A program made the translations under genes and the position numbers. A stretch of DNA of 39,541 nt from Candidatus Zixiibacteriota bacterium (GTDB taxonomy: Bacteria > Zixibacteria > MSB-5A5 > JAABVY01): NCBI GenBank assembly GCA_011056555.1, contig DSEQ01000043.1, forward strand, positions 1 to 39,541, in the 5' to 3' direction. The notes under the pieces are model-generated. The model saw nothing but the letters and a program-made list of their open reading frames with translations, ran no database searches and had not been told where the DNA came from. Of the stretch, positions 23,455-31,998 are shown piece after piece. Each line of letters starts with the position of its first letter. The stretch's first letter is position 1.

Positions 23455-26061
23455 ATGAAACACCTGCAATTCATTCTGACGCTTGGTGTTCTGCTGCTGG
23501 CTGGCAGTTTCCTTGCGCAGAGCAATGCTTTTGCGGCATCATGCTGCGACACTCCCGGCGACGCCAATAACGACGGAAATGCTAATGTTAGTGATGGCGT
23601 GTATATTATCAACTATGTCTTCGTGGGAGGCGATATTCCCTCCTGCAAGGAGAAAGGTGACGCCAACTGCGATGCTACTATCAATGTCAGCGATGCAGTC
23701 TGGATCATCAACTATGTTTTCATAGGCGGCCCGCCGCCCTGTTGTATGGACGTGGTATTCAATGATGAATACGGCGCAAGGGTAACGTACGAGGCCTTTG
23801 CAGGATCTTTTCTTGAAGCTGTTCAGGTAACAACGGATCCCGTATATGCGGGCACCCAAAGTTTGGAAATCACCATACCGGGTACTGATCCGTGGTGGTC
23901 CGGGGGTGCATTTGTCGATACCAGTGTATCCGGCCGCAACCTTTCAGGATACAATGCACTTACCTTCTGGGCCAGGGCCAGTATCGACGCTACCCTCGAT
24001 GTTGCCGGCATAGCAAATGATAATACCGGAACATCGGAGTATATTGCCGAAGTAACCGGGCTTGCCCTGACTACTTCCTGGCAGCAATATGTAATTCCGA
24101 TTCCCCTTGCCACAAAATTGAATGCTGAGGGAGGGCTCTTCTACTTTGCTGAAGGAGAAGGTGTCGAGTATCAGATTTGGGCCGATGAAATAATTTTTGA
24201 CAGCCTTACTACCATAACCAATCCCCGTCCGGTAATTCCCACAACGACGATCAATGTTACCCAGGGTGATGAAGTTGATGTCACCGGTTCGTATGTAACT
24301 TTTGATGTTGACGGGTCCGACATCGTAGTCAGTGCCATGATGGGTTATTTCACCTTTACATCTTCAGATCCAGCAGTTGTTTCGGTGGGTGGAGATGGAA
24401 CTATAACCGCCGTAGGCGCAGGCACTGCCACCTTAACGGCAGATCTCGGTTCCGTGCCTGCTGCCGGGGAAATTACAGTTAATGTAAGCGGACCTCAACC
24501 CGAACCAGCAACACCGGCCCCGACCCCGACGGTTCCTTCTGATAGCGTTGTCGCTCTCTGGAGCGATGCCTACACCAGCCATCCGGTCGATACCTGGTCG
24601 GCGTCATGGGATATGGCCGATGTTGAAGATTTCTTGATCGGTTCTGACAGCACCAAGAAGTATACCAACCTGGTCTATGCCGGCATAGAGTTTACAACTA
24701 CTACGCTTGACGCTTCTGCGATGACTCATTTCCATATGGATGTATGGACTCCCGATCCAACATCAGCTCCGAATGTATTCAAGGTTAAGCTGGTCGACTT
24801 TGGACCTGATGGTGTCTATGGGGGCGGCGATGATGTCGAGCACGAGCTTACTTTCGACGAAAACACCATGAACACCGAAGAGTGGGTCAGCATCGATGTC
24901 CCGCTGGCCAGTTTCGCTAACCTGACAACCACCGGTCACCTGGCTCAGTTGATCATCTCTTCGGTTGGTCTCTCTACAGTTTATGTTGACAATATTTATT
25001 TCTACGATGCGGGGCTCCTCACAGAACCGGATGTGGCCGCTCCAACGCCGACAGTCCCGTCCGTCAATGTTGTCGCTCTCTGGAGCGATGCCTACACCAG
25101 TCATCCGGTCGATACCTGGTCGGCCCCCTGGGATCAGGCCGATGTTGCGGACTTTTTAATAGGTTCTGACAGCACCAAGAAGTATACCAACCTGGTCTAT
25201 GCCGGCATAGAGTTTACAACCACTACGCTTGACGCTTCTACGATGACTCATTTCCATATGGATGTCTGGACGCCGGATCCAACATCAGCTCCGAATGTAT
25301 TCAAGGTTAAGCTTGTCGACTTTGGACCTGATGGTGCCTATGGCGGTGGTGATGATGTCGAGCATGAATTGACTTTTGACGAGAACACCATGAACACCGG
25401 AGAGTGGGTCGGCATCGACGTCCCGCTGAGCAATTTCACTAATCTGACTACGACCGGTCATCTGGCCCAGATGGTTATTTCAGGTGATCCGAATACGGTC
25501 TGGATCGACAACATATATTTCTATGATGCCGGCACTCCAACCGAACCGACCTCTTCTGCGCCGACTCCTTCTGACGCTCCCGCTGATGTATTCTCCGTAT
25601 TCAGTGATGCTTATACGAGCACCGATTTTGACACCTGGTCATCTCAATGGGATCAGGCTGATGTCAGCGACTTTACTATCGGTTCTGACAACCTCAAGAA
25701 ATACACTAATCTGGTTTTCTCGATTGCCGAGTATACAACGACAGGGACTCAAAACATAAGCACGATGACCCATTTCCATATTGATGTCTGGACCCCGGTT
25801 GCCACTGATGGATCTTCAGAGTTCAAGATCAAATTGGTTGACTATGGTCCCAACGGAGTCTGGGATGCAGCTGGTGATGATACCGAGGGAGAGTTGGTTT
25901 TTGATAATACTACGATGAGCACTGGCACCTGGATCAGCTTGGATATTCCGTTAGCCGATTTTGCCACTGCTGGCATGACGACCAATGAACATTTTGCTCA
26001 GCTGATTCTTTCAGGCACTTATGGTACAGTCTTTGTTGACAATGTCTATTTTCATAAGTAG
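23455..26061 (+). CDS. Secreted dockerin paralogue of the glycan-binding lipoprotein
   Basis: ATG 23455 follows a strong GGAGG site. The 868 residues start with a signal peptide ('LTLGVLLLAGSFLAQSNAFA'). A dockerin pair follows (about 34-100): 'GDANNDGNANVSDGVYIINY' and 'GDANCDATINVSDAVWIINY'. From there the protein copies the lipoprotein encoded upstream: jelly-roll domain ('FNDEYGARVTYEAFAGS'), Big_2 domain, and three CBM-like repeats starting near residues 365, 539 and 712. The two proteins thus share a body but differ in attachment, one lipid-anchored and one released or docked. No catalytic motif is visible. A beta-1,3-glucan-binding role is inferred from the repeats and context. The first two repeats are nearly identical in DNA, which indicates recent internal duplication. 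Confidence 0.8.
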   Translation: MKHLQFILTLGVLLLAGSFLAQSNAFAASCCDTPGDANNDGNANVSDGVYIINYVFVGGDIPSCKEKGDANCDATINVSDAVWIINYVFIGGPPPCCMDVVFNDEYGARVTYEAFAGSFLEAVQVTTDPVYAGTQSLEITIPGTDPWWSGGAFVDTSVSGRNLSGYNALTFWARASIDATLDVAGIANDNTGTSEYIAEVTGLALTTSWQQYVIPIPLATKLNAEGGLFYFAEGEGVEYQIWADEIIFDSLTTITNPRPVIPTTTINVTQGDEVDVTGSYVTFDVDGSDIVVSAMMGYFTFTSSDPAVVSVGGDGTITAVGAGTATLTADLGSVPAAGEITVNVSGPQPEPATPAPTPTVPSDSVVALWSDAYTSHPVDTWSASWDMADVEDFLIGSDSTKKYTNLVYAGIEFTTTTLDASAMTHFHMDVWTPDPTSAPNVFKVKLVDFGPDGVYGGGDDVEHELTFDENTMNTEEWVSIDVPLASFANLTTTGHLAQLIISSVGLSTVYVDNIYFYDAGLLTEPDVAAPTPTVPSVNVVALWSDAYTSHPVDTWSAPWDQADVADFLIGSDSTKKYTNLVYAGIEFTTTTLDASTMTHFHMDVWTPDPTSAPNVFKVKLVDFGPDGAYGGGDDVEHELTFDENTMNTGEWVGIDVPLSNFTNLTTTGHLAQMVISGDPNTVWIDNIYFYDAGTPTEPTSSAPTPSDAPADVFSVFSDAYTSTDFDTWSSQWDQADVSDFTIGSDNLKKYTNLVFSIAEYTTTGTQNISTMTHFHIDVWTPVATDGSSEFKIKLVDYGPNGVWDAAGDDTEGELVFDNTTMSTGTWISLDIPLADFATAGMTTNEHFAQLILSGTYGTVFVDNVYFHK
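24547..25531 (+). repeat. Near-identical tandem CBM-like units 1 and 2
   Basis: Unit 1 (24547 to about 25017) and unit 2 (25069 to about 25531), offset 522 bp, share long identical runs, for example across 'GSDSTKKYTNLVYAG' and 'TPDPTSAPNVFKVKLVDFGP'. Unit 3 (from 25588) is much more diverged. This suggests recent duplication or gene conversion. The region is a likely misassembly site in short-read data. Confidence 0.8.
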
Positions 26062-26090
26062 ATTGTGATTGTAAAGATATCGTATAAGCG

Positions 26091-27356
26091 ATGAAAGTGA
26101 AGCTAACATTGAGTAATTCTTCTGGAAAAAGGGCCGTTCTTTCACGAGAACGGCCCCTTGCTAATTCGGTCTTGAAATTAATCTGGGAAAAGAAGAAAAC
26201 TTCAAGAGCTGAAATCGCGCGCCTGGCAGGCTTGTCCCGTTCAACGGTCTCGGAGATTATCGACAGTATTCTAACGACCGGTCTGATTGCGGAAGTTGGG
26301 GCCGGGAAATCAAGAGGTGGTCGGCGTCCGATAGTATTAGAATTTCAGGATGAGGCTCGCTGGATCCTTGGTGTTGATTTGGGCGCCACCCATGTTTCGG
26401 TGGCCCTCACCGACCTGCGAGGGCGTGTACTCTCCTGGCAGGAAAAGAAACATCCTGTAAGAACAGACCCGAGAGGTACGCGCGAGCTTGTCATCAGTTT
26501 ATGCGATGAATGTCTCAAAGAATGGGGAAATGGCACAAGGCGATTGAACAGTATCGGTGTCGCGGTTCCCAGTCCGGTGGATCCTTTGAATCCCAGATTG
26601 CTGTCTGAGGTTGTAATACCCGCCTGGCAGGGTGAGAGCGGACTGGAGCAGCTTCAAATACGATATGGCGTCCCGGTCTATGTCGATAACGACGCCAATC
26701 TTGGCGCTCTTGCAGAACACTGGTGGGGTGCAGGCAAAGGCATTAATGATTTTGTCTATATAAAAATAGCTCACGGAATAGGTGCCGGATATATTTTAAA
26801 CGGAGAAATATACCGCGGGGCCGGCGGTGTGGCCGGAGAGATGGGACATCTTCCAATTGATCCCAACGGCCCACTTTGCGTCTGTGGTTTGAGAGGATGC
26901 CTGGCAACTTTTGTGGGAAAACCGGCAATTGCGGAGCGAACCAAAAAGCTGTTAAAGAAATATCCCGGCAGTCAGCTCAAGGGGCAGGATCACACTTTGG
27001 ATGCCATCACAAAAGCCGCTCTCGATGGAGATGCACTGGCTTTAAAGATTGTAAGCGAGGTTGCTGAATATTTGGGTGTCGCTATCTCTGGCTGGTTTAA
27101 TTTAATGAATCCGAATCTTGCCATATTAGGTGGAGGATTTGCAGGATTGGGCGAGCTTCTACTCGAACCTTTGCGAGCCAAAGTACGTAACAGCACACTG
27201 GTAAGCAAAGCTGCAGTTGATATTAAAACAAGTGATCTTGGTCCCCGCGCGGTTGCCATTGGCGCCGCCACTTTGGCTCTGGAGGCAATGTTTGCAGATC
27301 CGATCGAGGTACATACACGGGCAAACGGGAGAATAAATGACTCGGTACATGGGTAG
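26091..27356 (+). CDS. ROK-family transcriptional regulator
   Basis: This 421-residue protein has an N-terminal winged helix-turn-helix ('SRAEIARLAGLSRSTVSEII', about 38-57) followed by a ROK kinase fold. Phosphate motif 'GVDLGAT' is at 94-100, the 'VDNDANLGALAEHWWGAG' segment at 198-215 retains the catalytic-type Asp201, and the zinc site is formed by 'GHLPID' (252-257) and 'CVCGLRGC' (263-270). The zinc signature lacks the usual final Glu (CLAT instead of CxE). Members such as NagC, Mlc and XylR bind sugars or phosphosugars and release DNA. Genes lie 29 nt before and overlap 20 nt after it, so it is inside the operon it probably controls. It is the only DNA-binding sugar regulator in the window and the likely reader of the two ACTTTGTTC-N7-GAACAAAGT palindromes (inference). 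Confidence 0.88.
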   Translation: MKVKLTLSNSSGKRAVLSRERPLANSVLKLIWEKKKTSRAEIARLAGLSRSTVSEIIDSILTTGLIAEVGAGKSRGGRRPIVLEFQDEARWILGVDLGATHVSVALTDLRGRVLSWQEKKHPVRTDPRGTRELVISLCDECLKEWGNGTRRLNSIGVAVPSPVDPLNPRLLSEVVIPAWQGESGLEQLQIRYGVPVYVDNDANLGALAEHWWGAGKGINDFVYIKIAHGIGAGYILNGEIYRGAGGVAGEMGHLPIDPNGPLCVCGLRGCLATFVGKPAIAERTKKLLKKYPGSQLKGQDHTLDAITKAALDGDALALKIVSEVAEYLGVAISGWFNLMNPNLAILGGGFAGLGELLLEPLRAKVRNSTLVSKAAVDIKTSDLGPRAVAIGAATLALEAMFADPIEVHTRANGRINDSVHG

Positions 27357-28155
27357 ATTGACAATTCTTGGCATACTTTTGGTAGTGTTTCTGACCATGA
27401 ATTGCGACAGCAATCCGGCTGAATCCGAGATAATCTTGGAATTAGTCTGGCAGGATGAATTTGAGGGGCCGGCCGGTCAATTACCCGATCCTGCCAAATG
27501 GGGCTATGATATTGGTACCGACTGGGGTAATGCCCAGCTTGAATATGATACCGACCGGCCGGAAAACGTCTCGCTGGATGGCGACGGAAATCTGGCCATC
27601 ACAGCTCGTGAAGAATCATACATGGGGCAGAGTTATACCTCGGCACGAATTGTAACCCGCGATAAATTCGAACCGACTTATGGCAGAATTGAAGCCCGCA
27701 TTAAACTTCCAACCGGCCAGGGAATTTGGCCCGCCTTCTGGATGCTCGGCAACGATATCGAGACTGTTGGCTGGCCGCAATGCGGCGAAATAGATATTAT
27801 GGAATACCGCGGCCAGGAACCGCAAATTATTCATGGAAGTTTGCACGGTCCGGGATATTTCGGAGCGGAAGCATTAACTTCCAGATTTTATCTGGAAAAT
27901 GGCCGCTTCGATACAGATTTCCATGTTTTCGCTGTGGAATGGAGAGCCGGCGAAATCAGATGGTATGTTGATGATATTCGATACTTTACTATCTATCCCT
28001 CGCAAGTCAGCGGTGAATGGGTTTTCGACCATCCCTTTTACATAATACTCAATGTCGCCGTGGGCGGGTATTTTGTCGGACCCCCGAATTCAACCACTGT
28101 ATTTCCGCAGACCATGCTGATTGATTATGTCAAGGTTTACAGGGAGGGGAATTGA
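27337..28155 (+). CDS. GH16 laminarinase-type lipoprotein
   Basis: A 272-residue enzyme. Its start ATG lies 20 nt inside the ROK gene, with GGGAG upstream, so translation is probably coupled. Signal 'LTILGILLVVFLTMNC' ends in a lipobox-like LTMNC (Cys23), giving membrane anchoring. The GH16 catalytic signature E-I-D-I-M-E is complete at 151-156 (nucleophile Glu151, Asp153, acid/base Glu156), in the six-residue form with beta-bulge typical of laminarinases. Supporting motifs are 'LVWQDEF' (35-41), 'YGRIEARIKLPTGQGIWPAFW', split around residue 120, and 'WYVDD'. It should cut internal beta-1,3-glucosidic bonds. It is well placed to work with the glycan-binding proteins upstream and the symporter downstream. 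Confidence 0.92.
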   Translation: MTRYMGRLTILGILLVVFLTMNCDSNPAESEIILELVWQDEFEGPAGQLPDPAKWGYDIGTDWGNAQLEYDTDRPENVSLDGDGNLAITAREESYMGQSYTSARIVTRDKFEPTYGRIEARIKLPTGQGIWPAFWMLGNDIETVGWPQCGEIDIMEYRGQEPQIIHGSLHGPGYFGAEALTSRFYLENGRFDTDFHVFAVEWRAGEIRWYVDDIRYFTIYPSQVSGEWVFDHPFYIILNVAVGGYFVGPPNSTTVFPQTMLIDYVKVYREGN

Positions 28156-28246
28156 ATCCCCTGTCGTCCGATTCATCGTACAAAGATGAGAATGGTAGAT
28201 TGCTAATGTCTGTCCATATATTTGGAAGCTATCCGGAGATCAGAAA

Positions 28247-29713
28247 ATGAATCCAAGTACGCATTCTAAAACTGCACCGGAAGATCGAATATCATTGCCC
28301 CAGAGAATAATTTACGGCCTGGGCGGTTTGATAAATAATCTCCTGGCGGCCGCCAGCGGCGGAATGATGATTGTCTTAAATCTCGGACTGGGAATGAATC
28401 CTGCCCTGGTTGGATTGCTTGGTTCGCTTCCTAGATTGACGGATGCCCTGACCGATCCAATCATGGGATTTATTTCCGACAACACAAAATCACGCTGGGG
28501 AAGAAGACGTCCATATATTTTCGTAGGTGCGATAGCTGCAGGACTTATCTTCGCTTTGCTGTGGCAATTACCCAGAGGACAAAGCGATACCTTTTATTTT
28601 GTATACTTCCTTATCGGTTCAATTCTTTTCTTTGCCGGTTATACCGTATTTGCGACTCCCTGGGTTGCCCTCGGTTATGAACTGACAGCCGATTATCACG
28701 AGCGCACCCGCTTGATGGGAACGCAAAATTTTATCAGCCAACTGGCTTATGTCGTATCCCCCTGGTTCCTATGGATAATGACTTACGAAAAGTTTTTCAA
28801 GGATCAGGTTGCCGGAGCTGCGGCGCTGGCAATAATTATCGGCGTCGTCACAATCGGTATCGGTATCCTCCCGGCAATATTTCTGAAAGAACGATTCAAG
28901 AAGATTGCACAATCTGAGATCGATAAAAAGGCGAAAAAACGAAGTGCCTCCAGGGCCCTTTGGAACAATCTTAAAAAATTCTTCAAAGGCTTCGCGACTA
29001 CCGTAAAATCAGGGCCTTTCCTAAAGCTCTGTCTCGCGACCTTCCTGGTCTTTAACGGATTTATTCTGGTATCGTCATTTCAGTTTTATGTCATCATTTA
29101 TTACGTCGCCGGAGGTGATCAAAATCTCGGCGCTCAATACGCTGGTTATGCCGGGACCATTGGCGCTGTTTCAACCTTCATCGTTATTACAATTGTAACC
29201 TGGATTGGAACCAGAATCGGGAAGCGAAAAGCGTTCCTTGTATCGACCGCAATCTCTATGGTCGGATATGCCTTAAAATGGATATGCTACAATCCGGATT
29301 ATCCCTGGCTGGTAATCGTGCCCGCACCGCTATTGGCGTTCAGTCTTGGGGGCTTGTTCACACTGATGCCTTCGATGGTTGCAGATGTAGTCGATTATGA
29401 TGAATTAACAACTCATCAGCGCCGCGAGGGAATGTTCGGCTCAATCTTCTGGTGGGTGGTAAAGCTGGGAATGTCGGCAGCCCTGGCCGGAGGAGGGTTC
29501 CTGCTCAATGCCACCGGTTTCGACGTCGCGCTGGAGGGCAATCAGACCGATACCGCCATCACCCTCATGCGCCTGTTTGATGCCGGTGTGCCCATCATTA
29601 CTTCCGCCATTGCGATCTGGGCCGTGGCTACATTTCCCATAACCGAGGAGAAAGCCCGAGAAGTCAGAGAAGTGCTGGAACAAAGGCGAGGCAAACCAAA
29701 TAGCGCAACTTAA
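28247..29713 (+). CDS. GPH-family (MelB-type) sugar:cation symporter
   Basis: A 488-residue major facilitator protein with about 12 hydrophobic segments. The N-terminal 'YGLGGLINNLLAAASGG' region and 'PRLTDALTDPIMGFISDNTK' (about 62-81), followed by 'SRWGRRRPYI', are the signature of the glycoside-pentoside-hexuronide family; the Asp residues of the second helix form the cation site in MelB. ATG 28247 has GGAG eight bases upstream. It is the last gene of the plus-strand operon and convergent with the GH3 gene. By context it should import gluco-oligosaccharides made by the surface enzymes, delivering them to the cytoplasmic GH3 enzyme and the phosphorylase; the exact substrate is inferred. Confidence 0.88.
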   Translation: MNPSTHSKTAPEDRISLPQRIIYGLGGLINNLLAAASGGMMIVLNLGLGMNPALVGLLGSLPRLTDALTDPIMGFISDNTKSRWGRRRPYIFVGAIAAGLIFALLWQLPRGQSDTFYFVYFLIGSILFFAGYTVFATPWVALGYELTADYHERTRLMGTQNFISQLAYVVSPWFLWIMTYEKFFKDQVAGAAALAIIIGVVTIGIGILPAIFLKERFKKIAQSEIDKKAKKRSASRALWNNLKKFFKGFATTVKSGPFLKLCLATFLVFNGFILVSSFQFYVIIYYVAGGDQNLGAQYAGYAGTIGAVSTFIVITIVTWIGTRIGKRKAFLVSTAISMVGYALKWICYNPDYPWLVIVPAPLLAFSLGGLFTLMPSMVADVVDYDELTTHQRREGMFGSIFWWVVKLGMSAALAGGGFLLNATGFDVALEGNQTDTAITLMRLFDAGVPIITSAIAIWAVATFPITEEKAREVREVLEQRRGKPNSAT

Positions 29714-29776
29714 TAAAAGTGTTGGATATAAAAAGGTGTGATCTAAAGCTGATGCTACTTTTCAATATTTAGCATT

Positions 29777-31993
29777 TTAAGATTCGATAATTTCAAATTC
29801 CGCCCTAAGATCAGTATCGGAACATCCGCCAATCCAGAGATGAAATCTACCCGCTTCGGTGACAAGCTTATTATTTCTCCCATAAAATGCCAGGTCATCG
29901 GTTGACAATTCAAAAGTGATTGAAGCGGTCTCTCCCGGCCTGAGCCTGAGCTTCTTAAATCCTTTTAGTTCTCTGACCGGGCGGGTTACGCTCCCGACAA
30001 GGTCCCTGACATAAAGCTGAGTTACCTCCTCCGCCTCGCACTCGCCGGTATTGGTCAATTCGACCTCGATTCTAATGCTCTCACCTAATTTGATTTTATC
30101 ATGATCCAATCTTAGATTCGAGTACTTAAACTCCGAATATGAAAGACCGTACCCGAAGGGATAGAGCGGCGAATTGTCAATATCGAGATGAAAAGATGTA
30201 TCCCCGCTCGAATGTTGCGGCGCGCCCGCTTCTATATCGTCAATATTGGTTACTGATCCAGCAGTTGCCGGGCGTCCGGTATTCTTATGATTGTAATAAA
30301 TCGGTATCTGCCCGACAGCTCTGGGAAATGTGACCGGCAGCTTTCCGGAAGGCGACGCAATACCAAACAGGAGCTCGGCAATAGCCGGGCCCGCCATAGT
30401 TCCGGGATGCCAGGCATACAAAATGGCATCGACATTTTTTCTCGCTTTTTCAAGCAGCAGCGGCCTTCCGGCCATGATTACCAGGACTATCGGCTTGCCC
30501 AGTGCGGCAATTTCCTCTATCAGTTCATTTTGAATGCCCGGCAGACTTATATCGGCCCGGGAGTGTGCCTCACCGGATAAAATTGATTCTTCCCCGAGAA
30601 ATAGAATAACCACATCCGATTTCCTGACTGTCTCAACGGCTTCGCCAAAATCCTCCCGGCTTCTGCTTCGGGTTGTTGCCATCGCCCGGCAATAATTGAC
30701 TTCCGCGGATTTTTTCATGAATGCTTTGATAGCTTGCAGGGGGGTTTGACTCAATTCGATATCGCCGTCAAAAATCCAGGTACCAAGTTGCTCATAACGA
30801 TCATCAGCCAGAGGACCGATTACCGCAATCGATGAAAGCTTGTCTTTCGACAGGGGAAGAATGTTATGTTTATTTTCCAGTAAAACACAACTTTGCACGG
30901 CTGCACACCTGGCGGCCTCAAGATACTCATGAGATTTGTCGGTATTCACACTGCTTGTTTCGGTATAGGGTCTGTCAAACAGCCCCAGTTTGAATTTTGC
31001 CCGGAGTATGTTTGAGACCATAGTGTCGATACGATCCTGAGAAATCTTGCCCTCAATCAGCAGATCGGCAAGATGATCGGCATATGTTCGACTGACCATT
31101 TCCATATCGACCCCGGCATTGGCTGCTTCGCAGGCAGAATCTTTGTCACTTGCCGTCAAACCATGCACCGACAACTGGCTGATTGCTTCCCAATCGCTGA
31201 CCACGAATCCGTCAAACTGCCACTCCTGACGGAGAATCTGCTTTAAGAGAAACTCGTTGGCTGTGGCCGGAATGCCGTCGAGATCACTGAATGATGTCAT
31301 CACCGATGCCGCCCCGGCATCAAAAGCTGCCTTAAATGGGGGAAGATATACATTCCTGAGTTCGTTTTCAGGGATATTGGCGGTATTATAGTCTTTGCCG
31401 CTTTCGCAGGCGCCGTAGCCGGCAAAATGCTTGGCACAGGCGGCAATGCAACCCGGACTGCTGAGATCATCACCTTGAAAACCGTAAACTATTGCCTTGG
31501 CCAAAACTCCAGTGAGATAGGGATCTTCACCAAAAGATTCAGCGATTCTTCCCCACCTGGGGTCACGACTGATGTCAATCATTGGAGCAAAGGTCCAGTT
31601 GATACCGGTCGCCGACGCTTCGCTTGCTGAAATACGTCCACATCGTTCAGGAATCTCTGGATTCCAGGTCGAGGCCAGGCCCAGCGGGATAGGGAAAATT
31701 GTCTTAAATCCGTGTATGACATCTCGCCCGACCAGCAGGGGAATGCCCAGGCGGCTCTCTTCTACCGCTGTTTGCTGAAGCTCGTTTACAACATTGACGT
31801 CAACTTCATTAAGAATACCGCCGATTTTACCTTCGGCGATCGTCTGCCTGAGCGGTTTGGTAATCTTGCCATATATACTATTCACTAATGACAACTGACC
31901 GATTTTTTCAGCAACGGTCATTTCTTGTATCAGCTCTTCAATCCGCTTTTCTATAGCTCTCGAATGCTTTGTTGTTTTTCCAAGAATCTCCAT
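29777..31993 (-). CDS. GH3 beta-glucosidase
   Basis: The ATG at 31993 (738 residues) is chosen because it starts just after the stop of the upstream gene (31999) with TAGGA before it. An ATG at 32041 would overlap that gene by 43 nt. The N-terminal 'IQEMTVAEKIGQLSLVN' and the TIM-barrel motif 'DGFVVSDWEAI' carry the catalytic nucleophile Asp267. Next come the alpha/beta sandwich ('VLLENKHNILPLSKD', 'IVLVIMAGRPLLLE') and a C-terminal fibronectin-III-like domain ('YGFGYGLSYSEF' through 'LWIGG'). This is a BglX-like three-domain layout. No signal peptide is visible, so the enzyme should act in the cytoplasm on imported beta-gluco-oligosaccharides. It is transcribed with the TIM-barrel/outer-membrane gene from the second operator-controlled promoter. 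Confidence 0.9.
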   Translation of the reverse strand: MEILGKTTKHSRAIEKRIEELIQEMTVAEKIGQLSLVNSIYGKITKPLRQTIAEGKIGGILNEVDVNVVNELQQTAVEESRLGIPLLVGRDVIHGFKTIFPIPLGLASTWNPEIPERCGRISASEASATGINWTFAPMIDISRDPRWGRIAESFGEDPYLTGVLAKAIVYGFQGDDLSSPGCIAACAKHFAGYGACESGKDYNTANIPENELRNVYLPPFKAAFDAGAASVMTSFSDLDGIPATANEFLLKQILRQEWQFDGFVVSDWEAISQLSVHGLTASDKDSACEAANAGVDMEMVSRTYADHLADLLIEGKISQDRIDTMVSNILRAKFKLGLFDRPYTETSSVNTDKSHEYLEAARCAAVQSCVLLENKHNILPLSKDKLSSIAVIGPLADDRYEQLGTWIFDGDIELSQTPLQAIKAFMKKSAEVNYCRAMATTRSRSREDFGEAVETVRKSDVVILFLGEESILSGEAHSRADISLPGIQNELIEEIAALGKPIVLVIMAGRPLLLEKARKNVDAILYAWHPGTMAGPAIAELLFGIASPSGKLPVTFPRAVGQIPIYYNHKNTGRPATAGSVTNIDDIEAGAPQHSSGDTSFHLDIDNSPLYPFGYGLSYSEFKYSNLRLDHDKIKLGESIRIEVELTNTGECEAEEVTQLYVRDLVGSVTRPVRELKGFKKLRLRPGETASITFELSTDDLAFYGRNNKLVTEAGRFHLWIGGCSDTDLRAEFEIIES

Positions 31994-31998
31994 TCCGC

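Noticed and set aside
21767..26061. CRISPR-like periodic repeat
   Set aside because: The periodicity of about 520 bp is due to protein modules in open reading frames.
29752..29775. ATGCTA/TAGCAT hairpin between the convergent symporter and GH3 genes
   Set aside because: The 6-bp AT-rich stem with 12-nt loop is too weak to call a terminator.
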